Part shown: positions 1 through 6,027 of the stretch, piece by piece | Numbering within the stretch: position 1 is the first letter of the stretch | Layout: each line of letters starts with the position of its first letter | Assembly (NCBI GenBank): GCA_016278585.1 | Contig: JADQBO010000010.1 | Location: forward strand, 1 to 8,494 | Source of the DNA: Desulfosporosinus sp. | Lineage (GTDB): Bacteria; Bacillota; Desulfitobacteriia; Desulfitobacteriales; Desulfitobacteriaceae | DNA: 8,494 nucleotides | Direction of reading: 5' to 3' | Position numbers and translations under genes: made by a program | The notes under the pieces: generated by a model | The model's database searches: none | Told to the model about the DNA's origin: nothing | The model's input: only the letters and a program-made list of their open reading frames with translations

Positions 1-1
1 G

Positions 2-79
2 ATAATGGTTATCTCTTTGGATCGAATGATCAATTACCTTGAGTTTCGAATTACTCCGCCTGGGATGAGGACCGAGTAG
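2..79 (+). CDS. C-terminal end of an osmoprotectant ABC transporter permease (partial, 5' end outside window)
   Basis: An open frame enters from the left edge and stops at TAG 77-79. Its last residues read MVISLDRMINYLEFRITPPG and then MRTE. A hydrophobic stretch followed by a basic/acidic segment and 'R-x-T-P-P-G' is typical of the extreme C-terminus of the OpuAB/OpuCB/YehW class of betaine permeases, which end with a last membrane helix and a short cytoplasmic tail. The next gene encodes the matching solute receptor, which supports the reading. Only about 25 residues are visible, so the assignment leans on context. The in-frame ATG at 5-7 is internal and not a likely start. Confidence 0.6.
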   Translation: MMVISLDRMINYLEFRITPPGMRTE

Positions 80-104
80 AAGGTGGGAGGGCTCTGAGAG
101 GGAA

Positions 105-131
105 CAAGGGACGTTCTTGAGTTCTCCCTTG
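105..131 (+). terminator. Weak hairpin between permease and binding-protein genes
   Basis: CAAGGGA (105-111) pairs perfectly with TCCCTTG (125-131) around a 13-base loop. Only a short, interrupted T-rich tail follows (TTGTCTTT to 140). It could be a leaky terminator or an mRNA-processing stem that sets different levels of permease and receptor. With a 7-bp stem and no clean T run, it is a tentative call. A purine-rich AAAGGAGGGG follows at 141-150 but is not well placed for any recognised gene. Confidence 0.3.
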
Positions 132-231
132 CTTGTCTTTAAAGGAGGGGATGCCGGAAACGAAAAAAAACCTACGCAACTATTGTGAAAAGATGTATAA
201 TTGGAACAACTTATATTGAGAAGGAAGGGGT

Positions 232-1179
232 ATGTATATGAAGAAACGATCGTTATTTCTCGTTACAATTTTGTCCCTGGCATTAGCTTTGGGAGGGGTT
301 ATGGGCTGTGGTGCAAAGGAGCCTGCTGCGGGAACTCCTGATAAGGCGAAAGATGGACCGACCATTAAGATTTCCTCTAAGACCTTTACTGAAGCAGCAC
401 TCTTAGGAACGATGAGCCTCCAGTATCTAGAGGGATTAGGCTATCCAGTTGAAAACAAGATGGGCCTTGGTGAATTGGCGGTTATCAGACCGGCTTTGAC
501 ATCTGGACAAATTGATCTTTATTGGGAATACACCGGTACGGGTGTCATGAATTTAATGGAGCATGCCCCTGTCTTTGATGCAGAGGAAAGCTACGCCCTC
601 ATCAAAGAATGGGATGCTAAGAATGGAATTGCGTGGCTGGACTATGCACCACTCAATGATACTTATGGGATTGTCATGCGCCAGGATGTTGCCCAAAAGC
701 ATAATCTAAAAACCATTTCCGAATATGTTGAGCTAGTTAAGAAAGGTGAAAGCTTTACATTTGTCGGTTTCCCTGAATGGGAAGGGCGAGCAGATGGTTT
801 GCCATCCTTCGAAAAAGTCTATGACTTCGAAATGCCTAAAGATGATTATCTCAACGTCGCCATGGGTCTAAACTATGATACTCTTAAAGCCCAAAAAGGG
901 GATTTGGCCTTGGCCTTTACTACAGAACCAAGGATTGTTACGGATAATCTAGTGATGCTAGAAGACGACAAAAATGCATTCCCGGTCTATAATGCTGCCC
1001 CTGTCGTACGTCAGCAAATTGTGGATGCTTATCCAACTTTGGCTGAGGATCTTAAAAAGTTGAGCTCTGTGTTAGATACTAAGACCATCACAGAATTAAA
1101 CATGCAAGCCGATATTGAGAAGAAGTCTATTGAGGAAGTTTCAACGACGTTCTTAAAGAGTAAGGGCTTGCTTAAGTAA
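232..1179 (+). CDS. Glycine betaine/quaternary amine-binding lipoprotein of an ABC transporter (OpuCC/OsmF-like)
   Basis: This is a periplasmic-type solute receptor (OpuAC/ProX superfamily), anchored outside the membrane as a lipoprotein, that delivers betaine-like osmolytes to the permease encoded just upstream. The N-terminus has basic residues KKR, a hydrophobic core, and a lipobox ending VMGC with the lipidated Cys at residue 26. Family hallmarks follow in order: KISSKTFTEA near residues 46-55, an 'IDLYWEYTGTG' substrate-cleft segment near 93-103, 'LNDTYGIVMR' near 141-150, and a C-terminal lobe with 'LEDDKNAFPVYNAAPVVR'. About 315 residues is normal for the family. Two start codons are possible, ATG 232 and ATG 238. 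AAGGA at 221-225 suits the first and AAGGGG at 225-230 suits the second, and the signal peptide works with either. The exact ligand cannot be read from sequence. The nearby methyltransferases suggest a methylated amine imported as a carbon source as well as, or instead of, an osmoprotectant. Confidence 0.9.
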   Translation: MYMKKRSLFLVTILSLALALGGVMGCGAKEPAAGTPDKAKDGPTIKISSKTFTEAALLGTMSLQYLEGLGYPVENKMGLGELAVIRPALTSGQIDLYWEYTGTGVMNLMEHAPVFDAEESYALIKEWDAKNGIAWLDYAPLNDTYGIVMRQDVAQKHNLKTISEYVELVKKGESFTFVGFPEWEGRADGLPSFEKVYDFEMPKDDYLNVAMGLNYDTLKAQKGDLALAFTTEPRIVTDNLVMLEDDKNAFPVYNAAPVVRQQIVDAYPTLAEDLKKLSSVLDTKTITELNMQADIEKKSIEEVSTTFLKSKGLLK

Positions 1180-1282
1180 GTCCGCTCATTAAGCTAAGTC
1201 AACTTCCTTCTTCTAGTCTGGGGTCTGGGTGAGCGCACCTCTTGGTGCTGTGCTGGTGGGCTTGGAAACGTGTAAGTTAGGG

Positions 1283-1320
1283 GACTGTACTTGGTTTGCC
1301 TAACGAAGTACAGTCTTTGT
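1283..1320 (+). terminator. Rho-independent terminator after the binding-protein gene
   Basis: A perfect 10-bp stem, GACTGTACTT (1283-1292) with AAGTACAGTC (1306-1315), encloses a 13-base loop and is followed by TTTGTCTT. It lies about 100 bases beyond the stop of the binding-protein gene and before the promoter of the Fe-S gene, where a transcription-unit boundary is expected. The 1180-1282 stretch ahead of it is non-coding. It contains a small stem, GCACC (1235-1239) with GGTGC (1244-1248) and loop TCTT, that I cannot assign to any known riboswitch. Confidence 0.7.
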
Positions 1321-1345
1321 CTTGAATCTAGTTGATTTAAATGAT

Positions 1346-1392
1346 TGGCCACTTTATACTCCGAAACGTTTGACAGGGGTATAAGGTGGCTA
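1346..1392 (+). promoter_or_regulatory. Long imperfect inverted repeat overlapping the Fe-S gene promoter (operator or RNA hairpin)
   Basis: Arms 1346-1362 and 1376-1392 pair over 17 positions around a 13-base centre. Fourteen pairs are Watson-Crick and three are G-U in the + strand RNA (1347/1391, 1353/1385, 1360/1378). The right arm exactly fills the spacer of the TTGACA/TATACT promoter, and the left arm lies just upstream of its -35 box. That placement suggests an operator for a dimeric regulator. Alternatively, in read-through transcripts the repeat would form a strong stem, followed after a few bases by TTTTT (1398-1402), and act as a terminator or attenuator. The sequence does not decide between these. 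Confidence 0.6.
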
Positions 1393-1398
1393 TATACT
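1370..1398 (+). promoter_or_regulatory. Sigma-A type promoter for the Fe-S protein gene
   Basis: A perfect -35 box TTGACA (1370-1375) is followed by a 17-base spacer and -10 box TATACT (1393-1398, five of six consensus bases). Transcription would start near 1405, leaving a 5' leader of about 23 bases that contains the AGGCAGG ribosome site at 1414-1420. A second, weaker match lies 38 bases upstream: TTGATT (1332-1337), 17 bases, TATACT (1355-1360). Its -10 box sits inside the left arm of the inverted repeat. Confidence 0.65.
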
Positions 1399-1427
1399 TT
1401 TTGCTACGTGGAAAGGCAGGAATTTAG

Positions 1428-2426
1428 ATGGCTATGATTGATCGGTTTGTCTCTTTGTTTGATGTACCGGACTTTGTAATTCCTCATATGGCTCTTTTTG
1501 TGTCTGAACGTGAGATGGATCTCGTGGTTCAACTGAATGGCGAAAAGTGTTCTGTTTCTGAGCTTCCGCTAAGGTTGAATTGCTCTGAGGAAGAGACTCA
1601 GGAGCGGTTGGATCACTGTTATGATGAGCATATCGTCCATAAGGAAGCTCTTGATGGGGGGCTTGTTTATTGGGCGGCTGATTTCTATGGTCGCTTGGAT
1701 TATCTGTGTAAGTTTGATGAAAACTATCACTTACTGGATAAAGAGTTGCAGCAGGCGTTGGATCAGTGGTGCTATCGTGTTTATGCTGAGCGCATGGATT
1801 CCTATCTTGAGTTGCTTATCGGCAGAGAAACGGTGGATCGGGCGCCGGAAACCTTTCTGTTGATTGAGGACTTAGATGACTTGCTTGACTCTGTGAGTGA
1901 TATCCGTGTAGTTCCTTGTAATTGTCGTAAGCTAGCTGGTCAATGTACTAAGTTGACAGAAACATGTTTAAGCTTTGACGACTCTATTACGGATCGAACC
2001 TTTGGTCGTTCGTTGACGAAGGAAGAGACGAAAGAGCTTGTGTTGAAGGCTCATAAGAATGGTCTTATGCATCAAATAAACAGTGACTGGCGTACGAAGG
2101 GGCCAACTTATATATGCAATTGTTGTTCCTGCTGTTGTTATCCCTTGCGCCTAGCTCAGGAAAAGGGAACGAAGGGTGTTTTCCCAGTCATCGAATTGGT
2201 CGCTCAGCGCGATGACCTGAAGTGTACCCATTGTGGGGCTTGTGCTAAGCGTTGTAATTTTGGCGCTTTTTACGTGGGAAAGGCGGAAATATTGGTGAAG
2301 GGCAAGGCTCGGAGAATGGTCGAGTTCGACCCGGGTAAGTGTTGGGGATGTGGGATTTGTGTTGAGGCCTGTGCTACGAAGGCCATTTCCATGGTCAGAG
2401 TTGATACTATTGCTGCAACCAATTAG
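1428..2426 (+). CDS. 4Fe-4S protein with an N-terminal helical region, cysteine-rich middle and C-terminal 2x[4Fe-4S] ferredoxin domain
   Basis: A cytoplasmic 332-residue iron-sulphur protein with no signal peptide or membrane segment. Residues 1-100 look helical and resemble a small winged-helix-like domain (weak inference). A cysteine cluster, CNCR at 164-167 with further Cys at 173 and 180, is followed by a striking C-N-C-C-S-C-C-C run at 230-237. The C-terminus holds two classical CxxCxxCxxxC ferredoxin motifs: Cys 266, 269, 272, 276 and Cys 305, 308, 311, 315. I recognise the general layout from uncharacterised ferredoxin-like proteins of anaerobes but not a gene name. It is not the usual corrinoid activase RamA, since it is much shorter and has no ATP-binding ASKHA region. 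Its place between the amine transporter and the methyltransferases suggests electron supply for reductive reactivation of the corrinoid protein, or redox sensing; both are inference. ATG 1428 has AGGCAGG seven bases upstream; ATG 1434 is a less likely alternative. Confidence 0.85.
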   Translation: MAMIDRFVSLFDVPDFVIPHMALFVSEREMDLVVQLNGEKCSVSELPLRLNCSEEETQERLDHCYDEHIVHKEALDGGLVYWAADFYGRLDYLCKFDENYHLLDKELQQALDQWCYRVYAERMDSYLELLIGRETVDRAPETFLLIEDLDDLLDSVSDIRVVPCNCRKLAGQCTKLTETCLSFDDSITDRTFGRSLTKEETKELVLKAHKNGLMHQINSDWRTKGPTYICNCCSCCCYPLRLAQEKGTKGVFPVIELVAQRDDLKCTHCGACAKRCNFGAFYVGKAEILVKGKARRMVEFDPGKCWGCGICVEACATKAISMVRVDTIAATN

Positions 2427-2481
2427 AAAATTAGATAATTAGACGATTAAACGATTAAACGATTAGATAATTAGATGATTA
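2426..2481. repeat. Tandem array of seven 8-bp repeats immediately after the Fe-S gene
   Basis: Seven contiguous 8-base units begin at the last base of the stop codon: GAAAATTA, GATAATTA, GACGATTA, AACGATTA, AACGATTA, GATAATTA and GATGATTA. The consensus is roughly RAYRATTA. Two of the units are identical neighbours. The last bases of the gene (ACCAATTA, 2418-2425) also fit loosely, and a decayed unit GACGGTAA follows at 2482-2489. The AT-rich array could be a slippage-generated microsatellite or a protein-binding array. No coding role is seen. Confidence 0.8.
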
Positions 2482-2550
2482 GACGGTAAAACGTGAAGAG
2501 ATAAAGCAGTAACCCTCTCCTGTTGTTTTTCTGCAAATTATTACAGTAAA

Positions 2551-2567
2551 TGCTAGAAACGATAGCA
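2551..2567. repeat. Short dyad TGCTA-N7-TAGCA
   Basis: TGCTA (2551-2555) and TAGCA (2563-2567) form an inverted repeat with a 7-base centre, giving a 17-bp dyad of the size bound by a dimeric regulator. It lies about 250 bases upstream of the predicted sigma-54 start, a distance compatible with an enhancer site. No other evidence supports it, and five-base arms arise easily by chance. Confidence 0.25.
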
Positions 2568-2585
2568 ATAAATTTAAGCACAGCC

Positions 2586-2659
2586 AAAATTTTATGCGTC
2601 TGGGTAAAAACTACCCCAGCTAAGAGTGGAGGGTAGATTTTAATGCAAAAATTTTATGC
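2586..2659 (+). promoter_or_regulatory. Pair of 12-bp direct repeats, candidate upstream activator sites for the sigma-54 promoter
   Basis: AAAATTTTATGC occurs exactly at 2586-2597 and again at 2648-2659. The starts are 62 bases apart, close to six turns of DNA, so both copies face the same side of the helix. Relative to the predicted sigma-54 start (about 2814) they lie near -228 and -166, the usual range for bacterial enhancer-binding-protein sites. The second copy is preceded by ATGC, making an imperfect palindrome (GCAAAAATTTTATGC). Between the copies, CTACCC (2611-2616) can pair either with the CTGGG-containing arm at 2600-2606 or with GGGTAG (2631-2636). The activator is not encoded in the window. 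Confidence 0.45.
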
Positions 2660-2719
2660 TGTATACTTTTCCCTACCTTAGAGTGTATAAACCCTTCATT
2701 TTTAAAAGGTCCTAAAGAA

Positions 2720-2741
2720 CCCTATTGGATGCCATATAGGG
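2720..2741 (+). other. Dyad/hairpin upstream of the sigma-54 promoter
   Basis: CCCTATTGG (2720-2728) pairs with CCATATAGGG (2732-2741) except for one bulged T at 2735, around a 3-base turn. It is not followed by a T run, so it is a poor terminator. It lies between about -94 and -73 relative to the predicted sigma-54 start and could be a regulator-binding dyad instead. The role is unknown. Confidence 0.35.
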
Positions 2742-2787
2742 GCTAAAAATTTAATTTATAAAGAAATGTACTATAAGTTGGAGGGGT

Positions 2788-2803
2788 GGGCATAAATCTT
2801 GCA
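2788..2803 (+). promoter_or_regulatory. Sigma-54 (RpoN) -24/-12 promoter for the methyltransferase genes
   Basis: GGGCATAAATCTTGCA matches the sigma-54 consensus TGGCAYR-N4-TTGCA at every defined base except the first T. The invariant GG (2789-2790) and GC (2801-2802) are separated by exactly ten bases, the diagnostic spacing. Transcription would start near 2814, giving a leader of about 117 bases before ATG 2931. Sigma-54 promoters need an ATP-driven enhancer-binding activator, so expression should be inducible, probably by substrate. Confidence 0.7.
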
Positions 2804-2855
2804 ATAATTTTTGTTGAGTTATCATAATTCTCTCTTGACTAGTGTATCAAACAAC

Positions 2856-2884
2856 TTGAGATAACTATGGAGATACTCTAAAAT
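2856..2884 (+). promoter_or_regulatory. Possible sigma-A promoter close to the first methyltransferase gene
   Basis: TTGAGA (2856-2861), a 17-base spacer and TAAAAT (2879-2884) each match the sigma-A consensus at five of six bases. The -10 box sits in a small palindrome, CTCTA-AAA-TAGAG (2876-2888), which could be an operator. The start would be near 2891, which would leave too little leader for the TTG at 2895 and would favour translation from ATG 2931. It could act as a second promoter beside the sigma-54 one or be a chance match. Confidence 0.45.
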
Positions 2885-2930
2885 AGAGAAGAAGTTGTCC
2901 TTAAAACTTGGAGAGGTAGGTAAACGATTA

Positions 2931-4397
2931 ATGAGAAAGATTCGTTCCAATAGTATAGAACAAACAACGCCATTGTTGCGTTGGGTTAGTGAAGGCCAGA
3001 TTGAGGAAATTCACTTTGCGACGTTGGAAGTCCTAGAACGGACTGGGGTTACAGTCGATCACCCGGAAGCGTTACAGTTGTTAAAAGATGCCGGATGTAT
3101 TGTCAATGAGAATCGCGTTCGGATTCCGAGCTGGTTGGTGGAGGAGTGTATCCGCTTAGCGCCGAGCAAGATCGTGGTTGCTAATCGAAAGGGTCAACGG
3201 GTTATGCCCTTGGAAAAGAACCGGACATATTTTGGGACAGGCTCAGACCTGCCATTTACCATAGATTTAGAAACTGGCCAGAGGCGACGTTCTACGAAAA
3301 AGGATGTTGAACTTGCTTGTCGAGTGATGGATTATCTGCCAAATTACGATTTTGTCATGAGTTATGCTATCGCTTCGGATATGAGTTCTAAGGTAAGCGA
3401 TCTTCATCAATTAGAAGCGATGGTTACCAATACTATAAAACCGATGATTGTGACTGCCCATGATGAAATCAATATGCGGGCTCAATTAGAGATGGCGGCT
3501 TTAGTCGTCGGCGGTAAGGAAGAACTCAGAAAAAATCCTTTCTTGATCCTTTATTCTGAGCCGATCTCTCCCTTGGTGCACACAAATGATGGGGTGGGTA
3601 AGATGTTTGCCTGCTTTGAATATGGAGTGCCCGTGGTTTATACTCCTGGAATTTTATCTGGGGCTACGACTCCGGTTACGAAAGCCGGAACGATTGTTTT
3701 GATGAACGCAGAGGCTTTAGCAGGAGTTGTCATGGCTCAATTAAAGCAAAAAGGAGCCCCAATCATTATTGGTGGCGGGGCAACTCCGATGGACATGAGG
3801 ACGACGGCCACTTTGTATGGATCTCCGGAGACGATGATGAATTATGCCATCATGACGCAATTGTCCCAGTTTTACGGGATTCCCAACTTTACGGAAGCTG
3901 GGTGTGTTAATGCCCCGGTACCGGATGCTCAGGCTGGTATGGAAGCTGGTAATGGAATCATGCTGGCTCAGTTAATGGGGGCTAATCTGGTTCATGATGT
4001 GGGATATTTGGAAGGCGGAAAAACGGGTTCACTAACATTCCTGACTATGTGCAATGATTTTATGGATAATGCACGCTATATGGGGAGAGGAACTCAAATT
4101 AATGAGGAGACTTTGGCGGTTGATGTGATTGATGAAGTGGGCCCTGGTGGGAACTACGTTGCTCATGACCATACTTTTAAACATTTCCGGGATGAAATTT
4201 GGGTGCCTAAACAGTTTAACCGCTCATTCTGGGAGGTTTGGGAAGAGCAAGGGTCAAAGTCGATGGAAGATAACGCTAAGGATCTGGCCAAAAAGATCGT
4301 GGCGACACATACCTCGGAACTTGTAAATGAAACTATCCGTGAAGGATTAAATGAGATTATTGCTGAGACTGATCAAGCGAAATCGACAAAGAAGTAA
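2931..4397 (+). CDS. MttB-superfamily (non-pyrrolysine) amine methyltransferase, first copy
   Basis: A cytoplasmic TIM-barrel corrinoid methyltransferase of the trimethylamine methyltransferase superfamily (COG5598), predicted to move a methyl group from a quaternary amine to the Co(I) corrinoid protein encoded two genes downstream. Numbered from ATG 2931 (488 aa, normal for the family), it shows FGTGSD at 101-106, the active-site region AGCVNAPVPDAQ at 323-334, and VGPGGN ending at 408. No in-frame amber codon is present, unlike true trimethylamine MttB, whose pyrrolysine lies in this general C-terminal-half region. Family members without pyrrolysine, such as glycine betaine-specific MtgB of Desulfitobacterium, act on betaines. 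The frame is open upstream to TTG 2895, but ATG 2931 is preferred: GGAGAGG/AGGTAGG lies at 2910-2920, TTG 2895 has no properly spaced ribosome site, and family homology begins after the ATG. The next methyltransferase gene starts 55 bases on, so co-transcription is likely. The substrate cannot be told from sequence. Confidence 0.88.
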   Translation: MRKIRSNSIEQTTPLLRWVSEGQIEEIHFATLEVLERTGVTVDHPEALQLLKDAGCIVNENRVRIPSWLVEECIRLAPSKIVVANRKGQRVMPLEKNRTYFGTGSDLPFTIDLETGQRRRSTKKDVELACRVMDYLPNYDFVMSYAIASDMSSKVSDLHQLEAMVTNTIKPMIVTAHDEINMRAQLEMAALVVGGKEELRKNPFLILYSEPISPLVHTNDGVGKMFACFEYGVPVVYTPGILSGATTPVTKAGTIVLMNAEALAGVVMAQLKQKGAPIIIGGGATPMDMRTTATLYGSPETMMNYAIMTQLSQFYGIPNFTEAGCVNAPVPDAQAGMEAGNGIMLAQLMGANLVHDVGYLEGGKTGSLTFLTMCNDFMDNARYMGRGTQINEETLAVDVIDEVGPGGNYVAHDHTFKHFRDEIWVPKQFNRSFWEVWEEQGSKSMEDNAKDLAKKIVATHTSELVNETIREGLNEIIAETDQAKSTKK

Positions 4398-4452
4398 TAC
4401 TCAGGGACTTAAATAGAGGGTATCTAGGAATTAACGAAAGGGGTAACACGTA

Positions 4453-5907
4453 ATGGGAGTAGGAAGTTCACACGGGAACGGGCTGTTCTTTCGTACACTG
4501 ACAGAAAAGCAAGCAGAAGAGATTCATCTTGCAAGTTGCCAAATTCTCGAAGACACAGGCATGGTGATTCACCATACGGAAGCAGTCGAGCTACTTCGGC
4601 AGGCAGGGGCGTATGTAGAAAACGGAAACCGGGTTTATTTTCCGAGTTTTCTCGTGAAGCAAGCCCTGCAATCAGCCCCTTCACGTGTAACTCTATATAA
4701 TCGTAGTGGGGATGCAGCGCTGCAACTAGAAGGGACGAAGGTTCATTTTGGCACTGGATCTGACACGCTCAACTATCTTGATCCGTTTACGTTGGAACGA
4801 CGGAGTTGGCGCCAGGAAGATGTGGCTAATGCCATTAAACTTTGTGATAAGTTGCCAAACATTGATTTTGTCATGTCGATGGGTTTATTGTCCGATGTGA
4901 ACCCCCGAATGATTAATCGTGAACAATATGCGATTATGGTCCAAAATACGGAGAAACCTCAGGTGGTTATAGCTGAAGATGGGGATACCCTGCAGGATAT
5001 TATTGAGATGGCCGCCTGTGTGGTTGGTGGAAAGGAGCGATTGCGTCAAAAGCCTTTGTTCATGCTTTATACGGAACCGACTTCGCCCCTCCAACATCCC
5101 AAAGAATCTATTGATAAATTATTAATGGCTGCTGAGAATGGGGTTCCCACAAATTTTGCCTGTGGTGGAGTAGCTGGGGCATCCGTTCCCACGACAGTGG
5201 CTGGAGCCTTGGTTCAGGCCAACGCCGAAGCTTTAAGTGGCTTAATTATTCACCAGTTAAAGGCTCCAGGGGCTCCGTTTGTTTACGGTTATGGAAATTC
5301 TCCCTTAGATATGAGCTCAATGCAAGCAGTTTATGGAACTCCCGAAGCAGTCCTCTTTCAAGGGGGGATGGTTGATCTAGCTCATTACTATGAGCTACCG
5401 TCTTGGGGCTATGCCGGGTGTTGCAATTCCAAGGTTTGCGATGAACAGGCGATTGCGGAGTCGACAATGTTCACGTTAATGGGAGCGCTTCAAGGGTGTA
5501 ATATTATGCATGATGTTTTCTATATGGAATTTGGAATAACTGGATCTTTAGAACTGTTACTGATCTCTAATGAGGTTATTGGACGGACTCGACGGTTACT
5601 AAAGGGGATCGACACGGATAAGGAATCCTTGGGTGTCGATGCCATTAGGCGGGTTGGTCCGGGAGGAAATTTCCTGGGAGATGAGCATACAGCCAAGAAT
5701 TTCAGGAAAAACTGGTTTCCGGATCTTTCGGATTTCAATAATTATGAGAATTGGGTAGAGAGCGGTAGTAAGACGATGGTCGAACGCGCCAGAGACCGAA
5801 TTAAGCATATTTTGGAAACACATCAGCCAAAACCTGTCAATGAGGGTGTAAAAGAGCAGATTGAACTTGTCCTTCGAAAAGCGGAGGAAAAGCTTGGAGC
5901 TGTGTGA
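4453..5907 (+). CDS. MttB-superfamily (non-pyrrolysine) amine methyltransferase, second copy
   Basis: A second, clearly homologous but divergent MttB-family protein of 484 residues. It shares the pattern of the first copy: EEIHLAS near residue 22, FGTGSD at 99-104, EPTSPLQHP, the active-site region AGCCNSKVCDEQ at 321-332, and VGPGGN ending at 406. It differs from its neighbour in that segment (C-N-S-K-V-C-D against V-N-A-P-V-P-D), suggesting a different amine or a different step. No amber codon interrupts it, so pyrrolysine is not needed. ATG 4453 is supported by AAAGGGG (4437-4443) nine bases upstream. The 55-base gap to the previous stop shows no terminator, and the corrinoid gene follows after 120 bases, so all three are probably one operon. 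The tandem pair could be two enzymes for two methylated amines, or for successive substrates, sharing one corrinoid protein. Confidence 0.88.
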   Translation: MGVGSSHGNGLFFRTLTEKQAEEIHLASCQILEDTGMVIHHTEAVELLRQAGAYVENGNRVYFPSFLVKQALQSAPSRVTLYNRSGDAALQLEGTKVHFGTGSDTLNYLDPFTLERRSWRQEDVANAIKLCDKLPNIDFVMSMGLLSDVNPRMINREQYAIMVQNTEKPQVVIAEDGDTLQDIIEMAACVVGGKERLRQKPLFMLYTEPTSPLQHPKESIDKLLMAAENGVPTNFACGGVAGASVPTTVAGALVQANAEALSGLIIHQLKAPGAPFVYGYGNSPLDMSSMQAVYGTPEAVLFQGGMVDLAHYYELPSWGYAGCCNSKVCDEQAIAESTMFTLMGALQGCNIMHDVFYMEFGITGSLELLLISNEVIGRTRRLLKGIDTDKESLGVDAIRRVGPGGNFLGDEHTAKNFRKNWFPDLSDFNNYENWVESGSKTMVERARDRIKHILETHQPKPVNEGVKEQIELVLRKAEEKLGAV

Positions 5908-6027
5908 TCTGAAACTAGTAATTTGGTTTAGAAAGCGGGATATAAAGATTCTGTGACTTCAGAAAAAATGGGATAAGAGACTATCTTTGGGTAAGGATAA
6001 TAATATATATTTAGGGAGGAATAGTCG

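Noticed and set aside
196..201. Perfect TATAAT upstream of the binding-protein gene
   Set aside because: No -35 box at 15-19 bases upstream and no correctly spaced TG extension; the gene probably shares transcription with the permease.
151..219. A 22-codon ORF (MPETKKNLRNYCEK...) right after AAAGGAGGGG, ahead of the binding-protein gene
   Set aside because: The ribosome site is only about two bases from the ATG, the peptide resembles nothing known, and such short frames are common by chance. A leader peptide remains possible but unsupported.
1180..1345. Possible cobalamin or other riboswitch before the Fe-S gene
   Set aside because: GGCCACT at 1347 recalls a B12-box fragment, but the surrounding conserved elements are missing and the sequence is better explained as one arm of the promoter-associated inverted repeat.
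1621..1863. 80-codon + strand ORF inside the Fe-S gene
   Set aside because: It overlaps the Fe-S protein frame out of phase, and its hydrophobic composition arises from the shifted frame.
2895..2930. TTG 2895 as the start of the first methyltransferase
   Set aside because: It has no spaced ribosome-binding site, would add 12 residues outside the family homology, and lies only four bases after a plausible sigma-A start; ATG 2931 fits better.
4424..5823. Several 70-86 codon minus-strand ORFs opposite the second methyltransferase
   Set aside because: All lie opposite strongly conserved coding sequence, lack ribosome sites and domains, and are shadows.
2931..5907. Pyrrolysine-encoding methyltransferases
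   Set aside because: Neither gene has an in-frame TAG, and both reach normal family length without one.
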